This document shows positions 27,805-37,258 of a stretch of DNA of 64,000 nt, one piece after another. The first letter of the stretch is position 1, and each line of letters begins with the position of its first letter. A program made the position numbers and the translations under genes. The DNA is from an uncultured Muribaculaceae bacterium. Lineage in GTDB: Bacteria; Bacteroidota; Bacteroidia; Bacteroidales; Muribaculaceae. The notes beneath the pieces are model-generated. The model worked only from the letters and a program-made list of their open reading frames with translations. It was not told the origin of the DNA and did not search any database. The stretch is taken from positions 1 through 64,000 of the forward strand of contig CAJTXL010000012.1 in the NCBI GenBank assembly GCA_910583525.1, read 5' to 3'.

Positions 27805-27877
27805 CAAGCGTCGAGCCGACTTATCGACACTGCAAAAAATACTTTAACCTTAAATATAAACCTAATCTTTAATCTTA

Positions 27878-30862
27878 ATGAAAAAGCGAGTACAAAAACT
27901 ACTCTTTTGCGTGTTTTTGGTGATACTGGCTATGGGCAGCCTTCCGGCAGCGGCACAAGCGGTAAATCTCAAAGGCACCGTGGTTGACTCTCGTACCGAG
28001 GAGCCGTTAATCGGCGCATCGGTCGTCGTTTCTAAAAACGGTTCACAAGCAACTGTCAGTGACATCGACGGCAATTTCACTCTCGACGGAGTTGCGAAAA
28101 ATGCGGTTATAAAAGTATCCTATATAGGATATAAATCTGCCGAAATTCCTGTAGACGGACGCTCCGACCTGCGCATCGCCCTTACAGAAGACAGCGAGCT
28201 TTTGGGTGAGGTCGTAGTAATAGGCTACGGTACGATGGACAAGAAAGAACTTACTTCGGCCATTTCGCACATAGGCGAGAAAGACTTTTTGAAAGTAAGT
28301 TCAATCGACCCTTCTATGATGATTCAGGGTAAAGTGCCGGGTGTGTCAATCACCAATACCGGTGCAGGTGACCCCAACAATCAGGCATCAATACAAATTC
28401 GCGGAGTCAGTTCGCGCAGCGCGGGTCTCGGCCCTCTGATTGTGATTGACGGAATTCCCGGCGGAAACCTCACAAACATAAATCCCAACGACATAGCTTC
28501 GTTCGACATACTCAAGGACGGTGCTGCGGCTGCAATCTACGGCACGCGTGGTTCTAACGGCGTGATACTCATTACAACCAAGAAGGGGCAGCGCGACGGT
28601 GTGGTGCACGTAGGCTACAACGGTTCGGTAAGTGCCAATGTGGCCGACCATGAACTGAAAATGCTCGATGCCGACATGTACCGTGCACTACGCGCCGGCA
28701 GTTTCAACGGTAACGACTTGGGTGGCAACGACAACTGGCTCGATGCCGTGACGCGTACCGGCTGGACCAACCAGCACACTCTGACGGTGAGCGGCGGCAC
28801 CGAGACAAACAATTACCGCGCCTCAGTCGACTACCGCAATGCCGATGGTGTCGACCGTTATTCGAACCGAGAGGAATACGGAGCACGTGCCTCTATCTGG
28901 CAGACGGCCTTGGACGGTCTGTTCACTTTCAACCTCAATATAGCTCCGCGCATCATCCAACGCAAGGTCGCTTCGTGGGATGTGTTCCGCAATGCTTTGG
29001 AAATCAACCCTACGACTCCTATCATGGATGAGGATAACCCCGGCCGTTACACTGCCATCCTCGGTCAGGCCGCCGGCTACAATCCTGTCGAACTTATCGA
29101 CCTTGAAAAAAATGAGGCCGAAACAAAACTTCTCGACTGGGATGCCACCGCACGCGTAAATCTGCTGCCTCTGCTGCTCAAAGAAGACAAAGGCAAGCAC
29201 ACACTCGACACTCAGATTACATTTGCCGACCACGAATCGTCGAACAACAACAAATGGTTCCGCCCGTCAACATCGACCATTGCCATTGCAAACGGTTACG
29301 AAGGCGAGGCGTCGCGCTCCTACAGCAAGACTTCGCAGCGCATAGTGGAATGGCTGGCAAACTACGGCGGACATTTCGGCGGCCACAATCTCAAGGCAAT
29401 GCTCGGTTATTCATACCAGTATACGGTGAGCGAAAGTCTCAATGCCGAGAACAAAGACTTCGCCAACGACGGCCTCGGCGCCGACAACCTCGGCAACGGA
29501 CAGTATGCCAACGAAGAAGGGCATATCAACATGGGCTCATTTAAAGAAGACTCGAAACTAATCGCATTCTTCGGTCGTGTGAGCTACGACTTTAAGGGCA
29601 AATATTTGCTTACGGCCTCACTTCGCCACGAAGGTTCATCGAAATTCGGCAAAAAACACAAGTGGGGCGACTTCCCGGCCGTGTCTGCCGGCTGGCGTAT
29701 CAGCTCTGAAGATTTCATGAAAGACCTCACATGGCTCAACGACCTTAAAATCCGTGCCGACTACGGCGAAACCGGCAACCAGGATTTTGCCAACTACCGC
29801 TCGCTATCTACCATGTCGGGTGCCGGATATGTTTACTATCAGGGCAAATGGATACAGGTGTGGGGCCCGGGCAAGAATGTCAATGCCGACCTCAAATGGG
29901 AAAAGGCAAAGAACTGGAACGTAGGCCTCGATTTTGCCATGTTCGACAACAAATTCTCAGGTTCGCTCAACTACTACAGCCGTCGCCAGTCTGATTTGTT
30001 GGGCGACTACAACGTGCCCGTTCCCCCGTATCTGCACAACTCTACATTTGTCAACGTAGGCACAATGCGTAACAGCGGTTTCGAGTTCGACCTGCACTAT
30101 CAGCCCATAGCCACACGCGACTGGGACTACTCAATCGACTTCATCGGCGCAACGTGCAGCAACAAGTTTGTCAGCTTCAGCAACGGCAAGTATGTGGGGC
30201 AGGACTATTACGATGACGTCTGGACCGGCGACCCCTATCCGATGCACACCCTGCAGCGCATTCAGGCCGGCGAGCGCGTGGGCAACTTCTTCATGCTCAA
30301 ATACGCCGGTATCGACGATGACGGCAATTTCGTAGTCTACAACAAGAAAGGCGAGATGATTCCGGCCGCCGAGGCCCGCGACGACGACCGTCAGATTGTC
30401 GGCAACGGACTGCCTAAGTTCACCGCTTCGATGACACATAATCTGCGTTGGCGTAACTGGGATTTGAGCGTGTTCTTCCGTGGTGCCTTCGGCTACGATA
30501 TCTTCAACACCCAGGACTTCTATTACGGCACACAGTCATTCACCGGCAACGTACTTCAAAAGGCATATACCAAGAATGCCAAAATCAAAGGGCCGCAGGT
30601 TGTTAGCGACTATTATCTGGAAAAAGGCGACTATGTGAAGCTCGACATGGTGTCGCTCGGCTATACATGGAACGTAAACGCACGCTTCCTTAAAAAACTG
30701 AGGGTCAACTTTACGGCCAAGAACCTTGCCACATTCACACGCTACAGCGGCCTCGACCCGGCTTCGGTGCAGGTAAACGGCCTCAACCCCGGTGCTACGG
30801 GCTCGCGGACATACTATCCCAACTGCCGTCAGTTTATTCTCGGACTGCAAATCGACTTCTAA
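27878..30862 (+). CDS. susC: SusC/RagA family TonB-dependent glycan importer
   Basis: Outer-membrane barrel of 994 residues that imports oligosaccharides with SusD as its lid. The signal peptide is KKRVQKLLFCVFLVILAMGSLPAAAQA. A carboxypeptidase-like domain with the family motif (LKGTVVDSRTEEPLIGASVVV; DIDGNFTLDG) spans ~29-105. The TonB-linked plug follows (GEVVVIGYGTMDKKELTSAI; VLIVIDGIPGG-type motif; AAIYGTRGSNGVILITTKKG). The rest is barrel, ending with the typical FILGLQIDF. The length is normal for SusC. It has its own strong promoter and leads a colinear cluster with susD, SusE-like and SusF-like genes and four hydrolases. Confidence 0.95.
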   Translation: MKKRVQKLLFCVFLVILAMGSLPAAAQAVNLKGTVVDSRTEEPLIGASVVVSKNGSQATVSDIDGNFTLDGVAKNAVIKVSYIGYKSAEIPVDGRSDLRIALTEDSELLGEVVVIGYGTMDKKELTSAISHIGEKDFLKVSSIDPSMMIQGKVPGVSITNTGAGDPNNQASIQIRGVSSRSAGLGPLIVIDGIPGGNLTNINPNDIASFDILKDGAAAAIYGTRGSNGVILITTKKGQRDGVVHVGYNGSVSANVADHELKMLDADMYRALRAGSFNGNDLGGNDNWLDAVTRTGWTNQHTLTVSGGTETNNYRASVDYRNADGVDRYSNREEYGARASIWQTALDGLFTFNLNIAPRIIQRKVASWDVFRNALEINPTTPIMDEDNPGRYTAILGQAAGYNPVELIDLEKNEAETKLLDWDATARVNLLPLLLKEDKGKHTLDTQITFADHESSNNNKWFRPSTSTIAIANGYEGEASRSYSKTSQRIVEWLANYGGHFGGHNLKAMLGYSYQYTVSESLNAENKDFANDGLGADNLGNGQYANEEGHINMGSFKEDSKLIAFFGRVSYDFKGKYLLTASLRHEGSSKFGKKHKWGDFPAVSAGWRISSEDFMKDLTWLNDLKIRADYGETGNQDFANYRSLSTMSGAGYVYYQGKWIQVWGPGKNVNADLKWEKAKNWNVGLDFAMFDNKFSGSLNYYSRRQSDLLGDYNVPVPPYLHNSTFVNVGTMRNSGFEFDLHYQPIATRDWDYSIDFIGATCSNKFVSFSNGKYVGQDYYDDVWTGDPYPMHTLQRIQAGERVGNFFMLKYAGIDDDGNFVVYNKKGEMIPAAEARDDDRQIVGNGLPKFTASMTHNLRWRNWDLSVFFRGAFGYDIFNTQDFYYGTQSFTGNVLQKAYTKNAKIKGPQVVSDYYLEKGDYVKLDMVSLGYTWNVNARFLKKLRVNFTAKNLATFTRYSGLDPASVQVNGLNPGATGSRTYYPNCRQFILGLQIDF

Positions 30863-30873
30863 TACCAAACGAC

Positions 30874-32594
30874 ATGAAACCATATATATTCATCGCCGCC
30901 ACAATGGCCTTGGCCGCCGCATCTTGTACCGACCTCGACGAAACGGTCTACAGCGAAGTGATGAGCGACAACTACTATAATACCAAGATGGACGTCATCC
31001 GCGCCGTGAACCGTCCGTTCGAACATATGTATTGGGGAATACAGCAGCGCATGCCCCTCAATGAACTGTCTGCCGACCAGATTATTACCCCGACACGCGA
31101 TTCCTGGTGGACCGACGGCGGAAAGTGGGAGAGAATCCACTACCACAATTTCGACCCCGAAATGCCATATATCACCGAGGAGTGGGAAGGTGATTTCAAG
31201 GGAATAATGTTCTGCAACTACGTAATCGAAGACCTCGAACGCCTCGACGGCACCCGTTTCGGCTTTACCGAAGATGAGTTTTCGTCGATGAAGATGCAGT
31301 GCCGTGTTATGGCGCCTACTGCTATCTGCGACTGCTCGACATCTTCCGCAATGTGCCGTCCTATCCGAGCACCGACCCGGCTTCGTCCGACGGTAAGCAG
31401 TTGGCGCCCAAGGCTCTGTTCGAGCTTATAGAGAGCGAACTTCTCGAAGCGCTTCCGCTTATATCCACGAAGGTCGGCAACGGCGGCAACCAGGGCTTGC
31501 AGGGACAGTTCAACAAGGCCTGTGTGGCATCGTTGCTCGCACGCCTTTACCTCAATGCCGAAGTCTATATCGGAGAAGACCGCTATGCCGACGCTGCAAA
31601 ATATGCCAAGGGCGTTGTCGACGGCGACTATGGTTACTACAAGGTGGCCGACCGCTGGGATGAAGCTTTTGATTGGGACAACGGAACTTCCGACGAAGTG
31701 ATTTTCGGTTTTTCGAGCGCATATGCCTATGCCGGTTCTGCGTGGCTCTACAAGGGCGACACTTATTGGTGGAGTGTGCCGCAGCAATTCGAATACTATG
31801 TGAACGACTCGGGCTCTGACCTCGGCGACCACAACTGCAAATATGCTTGCACGCCCTCTTACGACCTCAGTGGCAATCTCTACACCTATACTTTGGGCAA
31901 CACTGTCGAGAAATTCCGCAAATATCCGTCGGACGTGCGACTGAAGCTATACCGCAATCTCGGCAACTCCACACGCGAAGGCTTGTTCGTGTTCGGTTCG
32001 CTCGATGTCGTGAAAGACGGCAAACGAGGTAAAATGACAGACCCTTCGGGCGCCTATGAACTGTATATACGCGATGCCGTGGGCCAATTTAAAGGTCTGC
32101 GTCCTAACCAGTGGCCGAAAAACAAGACCAGCAATCTGCGTTCGGGCGACCACCAGAGCGGATACCATTTTGTGAAATATCCTCTATATTCCGATGAGGA
32201 ACAGGGTCACGGTGAAGCGGATTACACCGAAATCCGTCTTCCCGAAATGATTTACACTTTGGCCGAATGCCGCTTCCGTGCCGGACAGACAAAAGAGGCC
32301 GGCACATTGCTCAACAGTGTGCGTAAGCGCAACTACCCGGCAGAAGACTGGCAGGATGTCCTCTACGAACCCGAAGGCCGCGTGAAGCTCACCGAGCAGG
32401 AACTGCTCGACGAGTGGGGACGCGAATTCTTCGCCGAAGGCCGTCGACGCATCGACCTAATACGCTTCGGCAAGTTCAACAGCGGTTCGTGGTGGGACAA
32501 GCAGCCCGATGCCGACGACCATACCGAAATCTTCCCCATTCCGCGTACAGCCATGGAAACCAACCATGCCCTGGTGCAGAACACGGGATATTAA
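30874..32594 (+). pseudogene. susD: SusD/RagB family lipoprotein with a one-base frameshift
   Basis: Glycan-binding lid of the SusC channel, read in two frames. Frame one from ATG 30874 gives the lipobox MKPYIFIAATMALAAASC and the SusD N-terminal half, up to FSSMKMQCRVM near residue 146; it then runs out of register and stops at 31431. The rest (AYCYLRLLDIFRNVPSYP through TLAECRFRAGQTKEA to the C-terminal FAEGRRRIDLIRFGKF) is in another frame to 32594. One extra base at ~31311 would restore MRAYCYL, the expected SusD sequence. The span is one base short of whole codons (1721 versus 1722). Both halves are otherwise intact, so this is a very recent mutation, phase-type variation or a sequencing/assembly error. 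The gene begins 11 bases after susC. Confidence 0.85.
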
Positions 32595-32615
32595 ACCTGC
32601 TAAAAAAGAATATTC

Positions 32616-34337
32616 ATGAACATGATAAATAAAGTCGCTTGCGGCGCCGCTATGCTCGCCGCAATATGCGCCACATCGGGATGTGATGCCGAGAAAGACC
32701 TCGTAACAGTGACAATCCCCGAAAAAGACATTGCATACGAGCAGCTCTACATCGTAGGCTACGCTGTTAAAGGCTACACCGACAACGACCCCTTCGTGTC
32801 AAACACCGCCATCGAGATGGACCGCACCGACAATCCCAATGTGTTTACCAAACGCATCGAGATGTACCACTATGCAGACAACAAGCAGTTCAAATTCTGC
32901 GATGCGGCCGACGATTGGGACAAAATACACTATATCGTGCCCGAATCGGGTGTGCAGGACGGTACTTCATACGCCTACCTCAACATCGGTGAAGACGGCT
33001 ACAACAAAGCCGCCGTATGCTCTGAAATGACAGGCAACCTGCGCGACCATTTCTGGGGCATCCATGAGGGTGATGACGGTGTGTACGACCTCACAATCAA
33101 CGCCAAAACACTCGAAGTGACCGTAACATTGGTCGAAAAGAAAGAAGAACCGTTCGAAATCGCCGAACTGTGGATGGTAGGCTCTGCGACCCCTGCCGCC
33201 TGGGACATCAACAATCCCGTGGAAATGACCCGTGTTGCCGACGGTGTATTCGAATACGAAGGCCCGCTCTACGAAGGCGAGATGAAGATGAAGCTCAAAA
33301 ACGACGGCAAGTGGGAAGGCCAATTTCTGATGGCTCCCGAAGAGAACTCCGCTATCACCAAAGACGGCTGTGCCTCACCGAAGGCCGTATTCTCGCCCAC
33401 CGGCAGCCCCGACGTCAAATGGCTCGTGCGCGATGAGGGCAACTACCGTGTTACCGTCGATGCCACAGGCGGAAAAGATGACATTACAATCGCCGCCGTA
33501 TATCTTGGCGAAGTCGTACGCGATCCCGAGTTGTTCATGCTCGGCAATGCCGTACAGTGCTTCAGTTCCAACTCGGCATATCTGATGGACTACGACGATG
33601 TTACCGGCACATTCTCTTGGGAAGGCCCGATATATTACGATGACAATACGGCAACGCCGCAGAACCACAACAAGCAGTTCAAATTCTGCACCAGGCAGGC
33701 CGACTGGAACGCCACCGACTACTACGTGCCATCTGATGCTGCCGCCGACGGCGACATCCACATAATAGGGGCCGATGCCGACTACACCATGAAGCTCTCG
33801 ACATGGAAAGACGGACAGACGGGTGTCGACGCTTTCTGGGGAATAGCTCCCGGGGCCGACGGCACATACCGCATAGTAGTAAACCCCGAAACCCTTACTG
33901 TAACCATAACCCGTACAGGCGACTGTGAGCCGCAGCCCGAGCTTGAGCTTGAAACAGAACTGTACTTCCAGGGTGTGGCCGGCGAGGCCGGAACCGACTC
34001 CAACAATCCCGGCGTAGAACTGACCCGTATCGACGACACCCATCGTTTCTATTGGGAAGGGGAATTGTACTATACCGACCGCGAAAACAACCGCCAGTTC
34101 AACTTCATTACCTCGAAGGGCAACTGGGACAGCGTCTACTTCCTGGTTCCGGCCGAAGGCGATTCCGACTCTTACCGTCAGCTTGTGAAAGACGGTGGAG
34201 TGTACCCCATGAAACGCATACGCGGAGCCGGTCAGCCACTGAGCGCATCGTGGGGTATTGCCGAAGAAGACAACGGCAAATACCGCGTGGAGGCCGACCT
34301 CGAAGCAATGACCGTAAGCGTCACAAAACTTGATTAA
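32616..34337 (+). CDS. SusE-like surface glycan-binding lipoprotein
   Basis: A 573-residue lipoprotein (signal ending AAICATSGC) with four similar modules of ~120-140 residues of the SusE/SusF carbohydrate-binding type. Their opening motifs are QLYIVGYAV, ELWMVGSATPAAWD, ELFMLGNAVQCF and ELYFQGVAGEAG. Each has a central QFKFC- or QFNFI-type strand and a DAFWGI- or ASWGI-type segment near its end. ATG codons at 32616 and 32622 are both possible. It sits 21 bases after susD and binds substrate at the cell surface next to the SusCD importer, by analogy with starch SusE. The exact glycan cannot be read from sequence alone. Confidence 0.85.
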   Translation: MNMINKVACGAAMLAAICATSGCDAEKDLVTVTIPEKDIAYEQLYIVGYAVKGYTDNDPFVSNTAIEMDRTDNPNVFTKRIEMYHYADNKQFKFCDAADDWDKIHYIVPESGVQDGTSYAYLNIGEDGYNKAAVCSEMTGNLRDHFWGIHEGDDGVYDLTINAKTLEVTVTLVEKKEEPFEIAELWMVGSATPAAWDINNPVEMTRVADGVFEYEGPLYEGEMKMKLKNDGKWEGQFLMAPEENSAITKDGCASPKAVFSPTGSPDVKWLVRDEGNYRVTVDATGGKDDITIAAVYLGEVVRDPELFMLGNAVQCFSSNSAYLMDYDDVTGTFSWEGPIYYDDNTATPQNHNKQFKFCTRQADWNATDYYVPSDAAADGDIHIIGADADYTMKLSTWKDGQTGVDAFWGIAPGADGTYRIVVNPETLTVTITRTGDCEPQPELELETELYFQGVAGEAGTDSNNPGVELTRIDDTHRFYWEGELYYTDRENNRQFNFITSKGNWDSVYFLVPAEGDSDSYRQLVKDGGVYPMKRIRGAGQPLSASWGIAEEDNGKYRVEADLEAMTVSVTKLD

Positions 34338-34358
34338 CCAACTTAAAACACATTCATA

Positions 34359-35750
34359 ATGAAACATTCAATTGCCAAAAGCATAATGGCCTTAGCCCTT
34401 GCATTCAGCGCATCTGCGGCTTATGCCGAACTTCCCCAACAGCTCTACATGATAGGAGACGCTACTGTAGCCGAATGGGATTGTGATAATCCTTTGGAAC
34501 TGACAAAAGAGTCTGACACCAAATTCACCATCACCACAAATCTGTTTGTCGGCGAGTTCAAATTCCCTTGGGTGAAAGGCGGCGCCATGTGGAGCAGCAA
34601 AACCTACATGCCTATGAACAACGGTGCAGAAGTGGGCACTGCCGGTCTGTCGGCCGACAACCGAGAGTTCTATCTGTCGCCTAACGGACAGCCCGACGAA
34701 AAATGGAAAGTCACGACTGCCGGTCGATATCAAATCACCCTCAATCTTGAAAACAGCGGTGAATTCGGCACCATCGATGTGAAATATCTCGGCGAGTGCG
34801 CCAATATGATATATATGCTCGGCTCGGCGGTGGGCAAATGGGATTCCACCGGTGGCAAGGCTCTCATTGAAGAAGGTGACGGCAAATATGTATGGGAAGG
34901 CACCATCGGCTATTCCGACGAAGACAAGTGCTTAAAATTCTGCGAGACTCGCGGCAATTGGGACCAAGTGACATTCTTTGTTCCCGACCATGTCGATTAC
35001 AACGGCAACGTGCTCAAAATAGCCCCGGGGACATACGACTACATGGAAAGCACCGAATACGTCAATAACCAGGGCGGCAACCTCAAAGACTGGTTCTGGG
35101 GTGTCGAAGAAGGCAAAACGGGCAAATACCGCGTGACTGTCGACACAAACACCAAAAAGATGAGTCTCGACCTCATTGAGCTTTATGCCTTCGATAAAGA
35201 CAATGTCAACGAACTGTATATGCTCGGCCTCGCTGCCGAAAGCTTCAACTCCGAAGAGCCCTTGGCTATGACTGCGCTCGGCGACGGCCGGTTCTCATGG
35301 AAAGGTACGCTGAATTATAATACTAACGACGGCGACGACAACCACGCCAACAAACAGTTCAAATTCTGCACCCCGAAAGGAGCTTGGAACCAGGTGTACT
35401 ATCTCGTCCCGCTTGCCGCAACGGCCGACGGATACATCGAGAAAGTCGGAGAAGGCACATATCCGCTCAAAGACTGCACATGGCTCTACGGACAGCAGGG
35501 CGTCGACGCATTCTTCGGCGTGAATGAGGGTGTTGACGAAGAATACACCGTTACCGTCGATACCCGTGCCATGAACGTCACCCTTTCGAAATCGATTTCG
35601 ACAAATGCAATTGAGGGCATTGAGACAAGCCGGGCTACCGCAGAAGCAGTCTATACACTCCAGGGAGTCCGCGTATACGGCGACAATTGTCCTGCCGGGC
35701 TTTATCTGGTAAAATATAGCGACGGCTCGGTACGCAAAATCCGCAAATAA
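34359..35750 (+). CDS. SusF-like glycan-binding protein with a T9SS tail
   Basis: A 463-residue secreted binding protein with three SusE/SusF-type modules starting QLYMIGDATVAEWD, MIYMLGSAVGKWD and ELYMLGLAAESF. QFKFCTPKGAWNQVYYLVP lies in the last, very like the corresponding block of the upstream SusE-like protein. It has a cleavable signal peptide (SIMALALAFSASAAYA) with no lipobox cysteine. It ends with a T9SS type A tail (AVYTLQGVRVYGDNCPAGLYLVKYSDGS, basic end). It would thus reach the surface through T9SS and not as a lipoprotein, unlike classical SusF. It follows the SusE-like gene by 21 bases and precedes a T9SS-tagged hydrolase by 14. Confidence 0.85.
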   Translation: MKHSIAKSIMALALAFSASAAYAELPQQLYMIGDATVAEWDCDNPLELTKESDTKFTITTNLFVGEFKFPWVKGGAMWSSKTYMPMNNGAEVGTAGLSADNREFYLSPNGQPDEKWKVTTAGRYQITLNLENSGEFGTIDVKYLGECANMIYMLGSAVGKWDSTGGKALIEEGDGKYVWEGTIGYSDEDKCLKFCETRGNWDQVTFFVPDHVDYNGNVLKIAPGTYDYMESTEYVNNQGGNLKDWFWGVEEGKTGKYRVTVDTNTKKMSLDLIELYAFDKDNVNELYMLGLAAESFNSEEPLAMTALGDGRFSWKGTLNYNTNDGDDNHANKQFKFCTPKGAWNQVYYLVPLAATADGYIEKVGEGTYPLKDCTWLYGQQGVDAFFGVNEGVDEEYTVTVDTRAMNVTLSKSISTNAIEGIETSRATAEAVYTLQGVRVYGDNCPAGLYLVKYSDGSVRKIRK

Positions 35751-35764
35751 GCCCTTGCCGAAAA

Positions 35765-37240
35765 ATGACACTGAGTGCTAAAATCTTATCATTAGGCTTT
35801 ATTCTCGCCTCTGCTGCCCCGTTTGGGGCGGCAGCCCGCGAGAGCGCCTTTCTCGACAAAGGTGTCGCGCCCATGTACTGGATGGCCTATGAAGAATGCT
35901 TCACCACCGACCGCCCCCTGGCCGAAGACCGTTTCAAGGCAAATATCGACTGGGTGGCTGAAAATTTTCTCGGCTCAGGATACGACATGGTGTGTACCGA
36001 CGGGTGGATAGAGCAGGGGCAGACTGTCGACCGCAACGGATATGTAACCAAATATAACTCCGAATGGGAGCATGATTTCGCCTACTGGATAGATTACTGC
36101 AAGCGGAAAGGGCTTAGTGCCGGAGTCTATTACGACCCTTTGTGGATGACATCGACCGCCTATCGGAAAAATCTGCCGATAGCCGGTTCGGACAAGCGCA
36201 CACGCGACATAAAAGGCGATAATGACTTCAACAGCTTTATCTACTGGGTAGATACCGACAAAGACGGAGCGGAGCAGTGGGTGAAAGGCTATGTGCGCCA
36301 CTTCATCGAACTCGGTTTCAAGTTTCTCAGAGTAGACTTCCTTAACATGTATGAGAACTCTTACGGCACCGGCCGGTACCGTAAGGCCTTGGAATGGATT
36401 TCGCAAGAGGCCGGCGACGAGATAATTGTCAGCATCGTCATGCCCAATAGCTATAATTGGGCACAGACCGAGCGGCCCAACGGCGACATGTTCCGTATAA
36501 GCGAAGATGTCTTCGGCGGAGGATTTGATTTTGTCAGTCAGCGACGTCGCGGCGTATACCAGGACGGTTGGGCCAATTGGGGAAACCTCTTCGACGGATT
36601 TCTTCATTATAGCGTCATTCCGCGTTCCGAGATAATGATGGACGGCGACTTCATCCGCCTCAACACCTGCGTCACAAAAGCAGAAAAGCAATTCTGGCTT
36701 TCATTGCTGGTTATGGCAGGCTCGCCGCTGGCGATAGCCGACCAATACGACACCGCTTCGCCGGATGATTTGGAAATATACCGCAACAGCGAAGTGCTCG
36801 CACTGGTCCGCGAAGGCTTCCACGGCAAACCGCTTGCCCACGACCATGCCGATAGGGCAAACTCGTCGGTGTGGTGGGGGCGCACGGCATCGGGCGATGT
36901 AGTCGTGGCTTTGTTTAACCGCGAGGATACGCCTCAAATACGCACTTTCGACTTTTCGGTCTGCGGCGCCATATCATGCACCGGCCTGCGCGACCTTTGG
37001 ACAGGCATCGACATGGGCAAACCGGGCAGCCGGCTCAAGTTGAGCATCGAGCCTCACTCGTGCCGTCTGTTGCGCTTCACTCCGCTCTTGGAGGCGGCTG
37101 TGTCTGATGTGACCGTCGAGAACGCTGTCATGGCAGAAGCCTTCAACATCTATGGCGTGCCCGAAAACATCGATGCGCTTGAAGCCGGCATACACATTGT
37201 GAGGTACAGCGACGGCAGTATCCGCAAACTCATAAAATAA
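35765..37240 (+). CDS. GH27-like glycoside hydrolase with a T9SS tail
   Basis: A secreted 491-residue hydrolase. The signal peptide (ILSLGFILASAAPFGAAA) is followed by a (beta/alpha)8 domain of clan GH-D/GH27-like type. STDG- or CTDGWIEQGQ-type, GVYYDPLWM and FLRVDF motifs carry the likely nucleophile Asp191. FRISEDVFGGGFDF carries the likely acid/base Asp248. The last ~45 residues form a T9SS tail (AEAFNIYGVPEN, then AGIHIVRYSDGSIRK). The family assignment is by motif logic, not by search. GH27 includes alpha-galactosidases and isomalto-dextranase; beside GH97 alpha-glucosidases an alpha-glucan target is more likely. The next gene is its paralogue without the tail. Confidence 0.75.
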   Translation: MTLSAKILSLGFILASAAPFGAAARESAFLDKGVAPMYWMAYEECFTTDRPLAEDRFKANIDWVAENFLGSGYDMVCTDGWIEQGQTVDRNGYVTKYNSEWEHDFAYWIDYCKRKGLSAGVYYDPLWMTSTAYRKNLPIAGSDKRTRDIKGDNDFNSFIYWVDTDKDGAEQWVKGYVRHFIELGFKFLRVDFLNMYENSYGTGRYRKALEWISQEAGDEIIVSIVMPNSYNWAQTERPNGDMFRISEDVFGGGFDFVSQRRRGVYQDGWANWGNLFDGFLHYSVIPRSEIMMDGDFIRLNTCVTKAEKQFWLSLLVMAGSPLAIADQYDTASPDDLEIYRNSEVLALVREGFHGKPLAHDHADRANSSVWWGRTASGDVVVALFNREDTPQIRTFDFSVCGAISCTGLRDLWTGIDMGKPGSRLKLSIEPHSCRLLRFTPLLEAAVSDVTVENAVMAEAFNIYGVPENIDALEAGIHIVRYSDGSIRKLIK

Positions 37241-37258
37241 CCTGAAAAAATTTAGACT

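Noticed and set aside
31299..32594. Second SusD frame read as an independent gene
   Set aside because: Its start is inside the SusD sequence, and the product lacks a signal and the N-terminal half; it is the continuation of the frameshifted gene.
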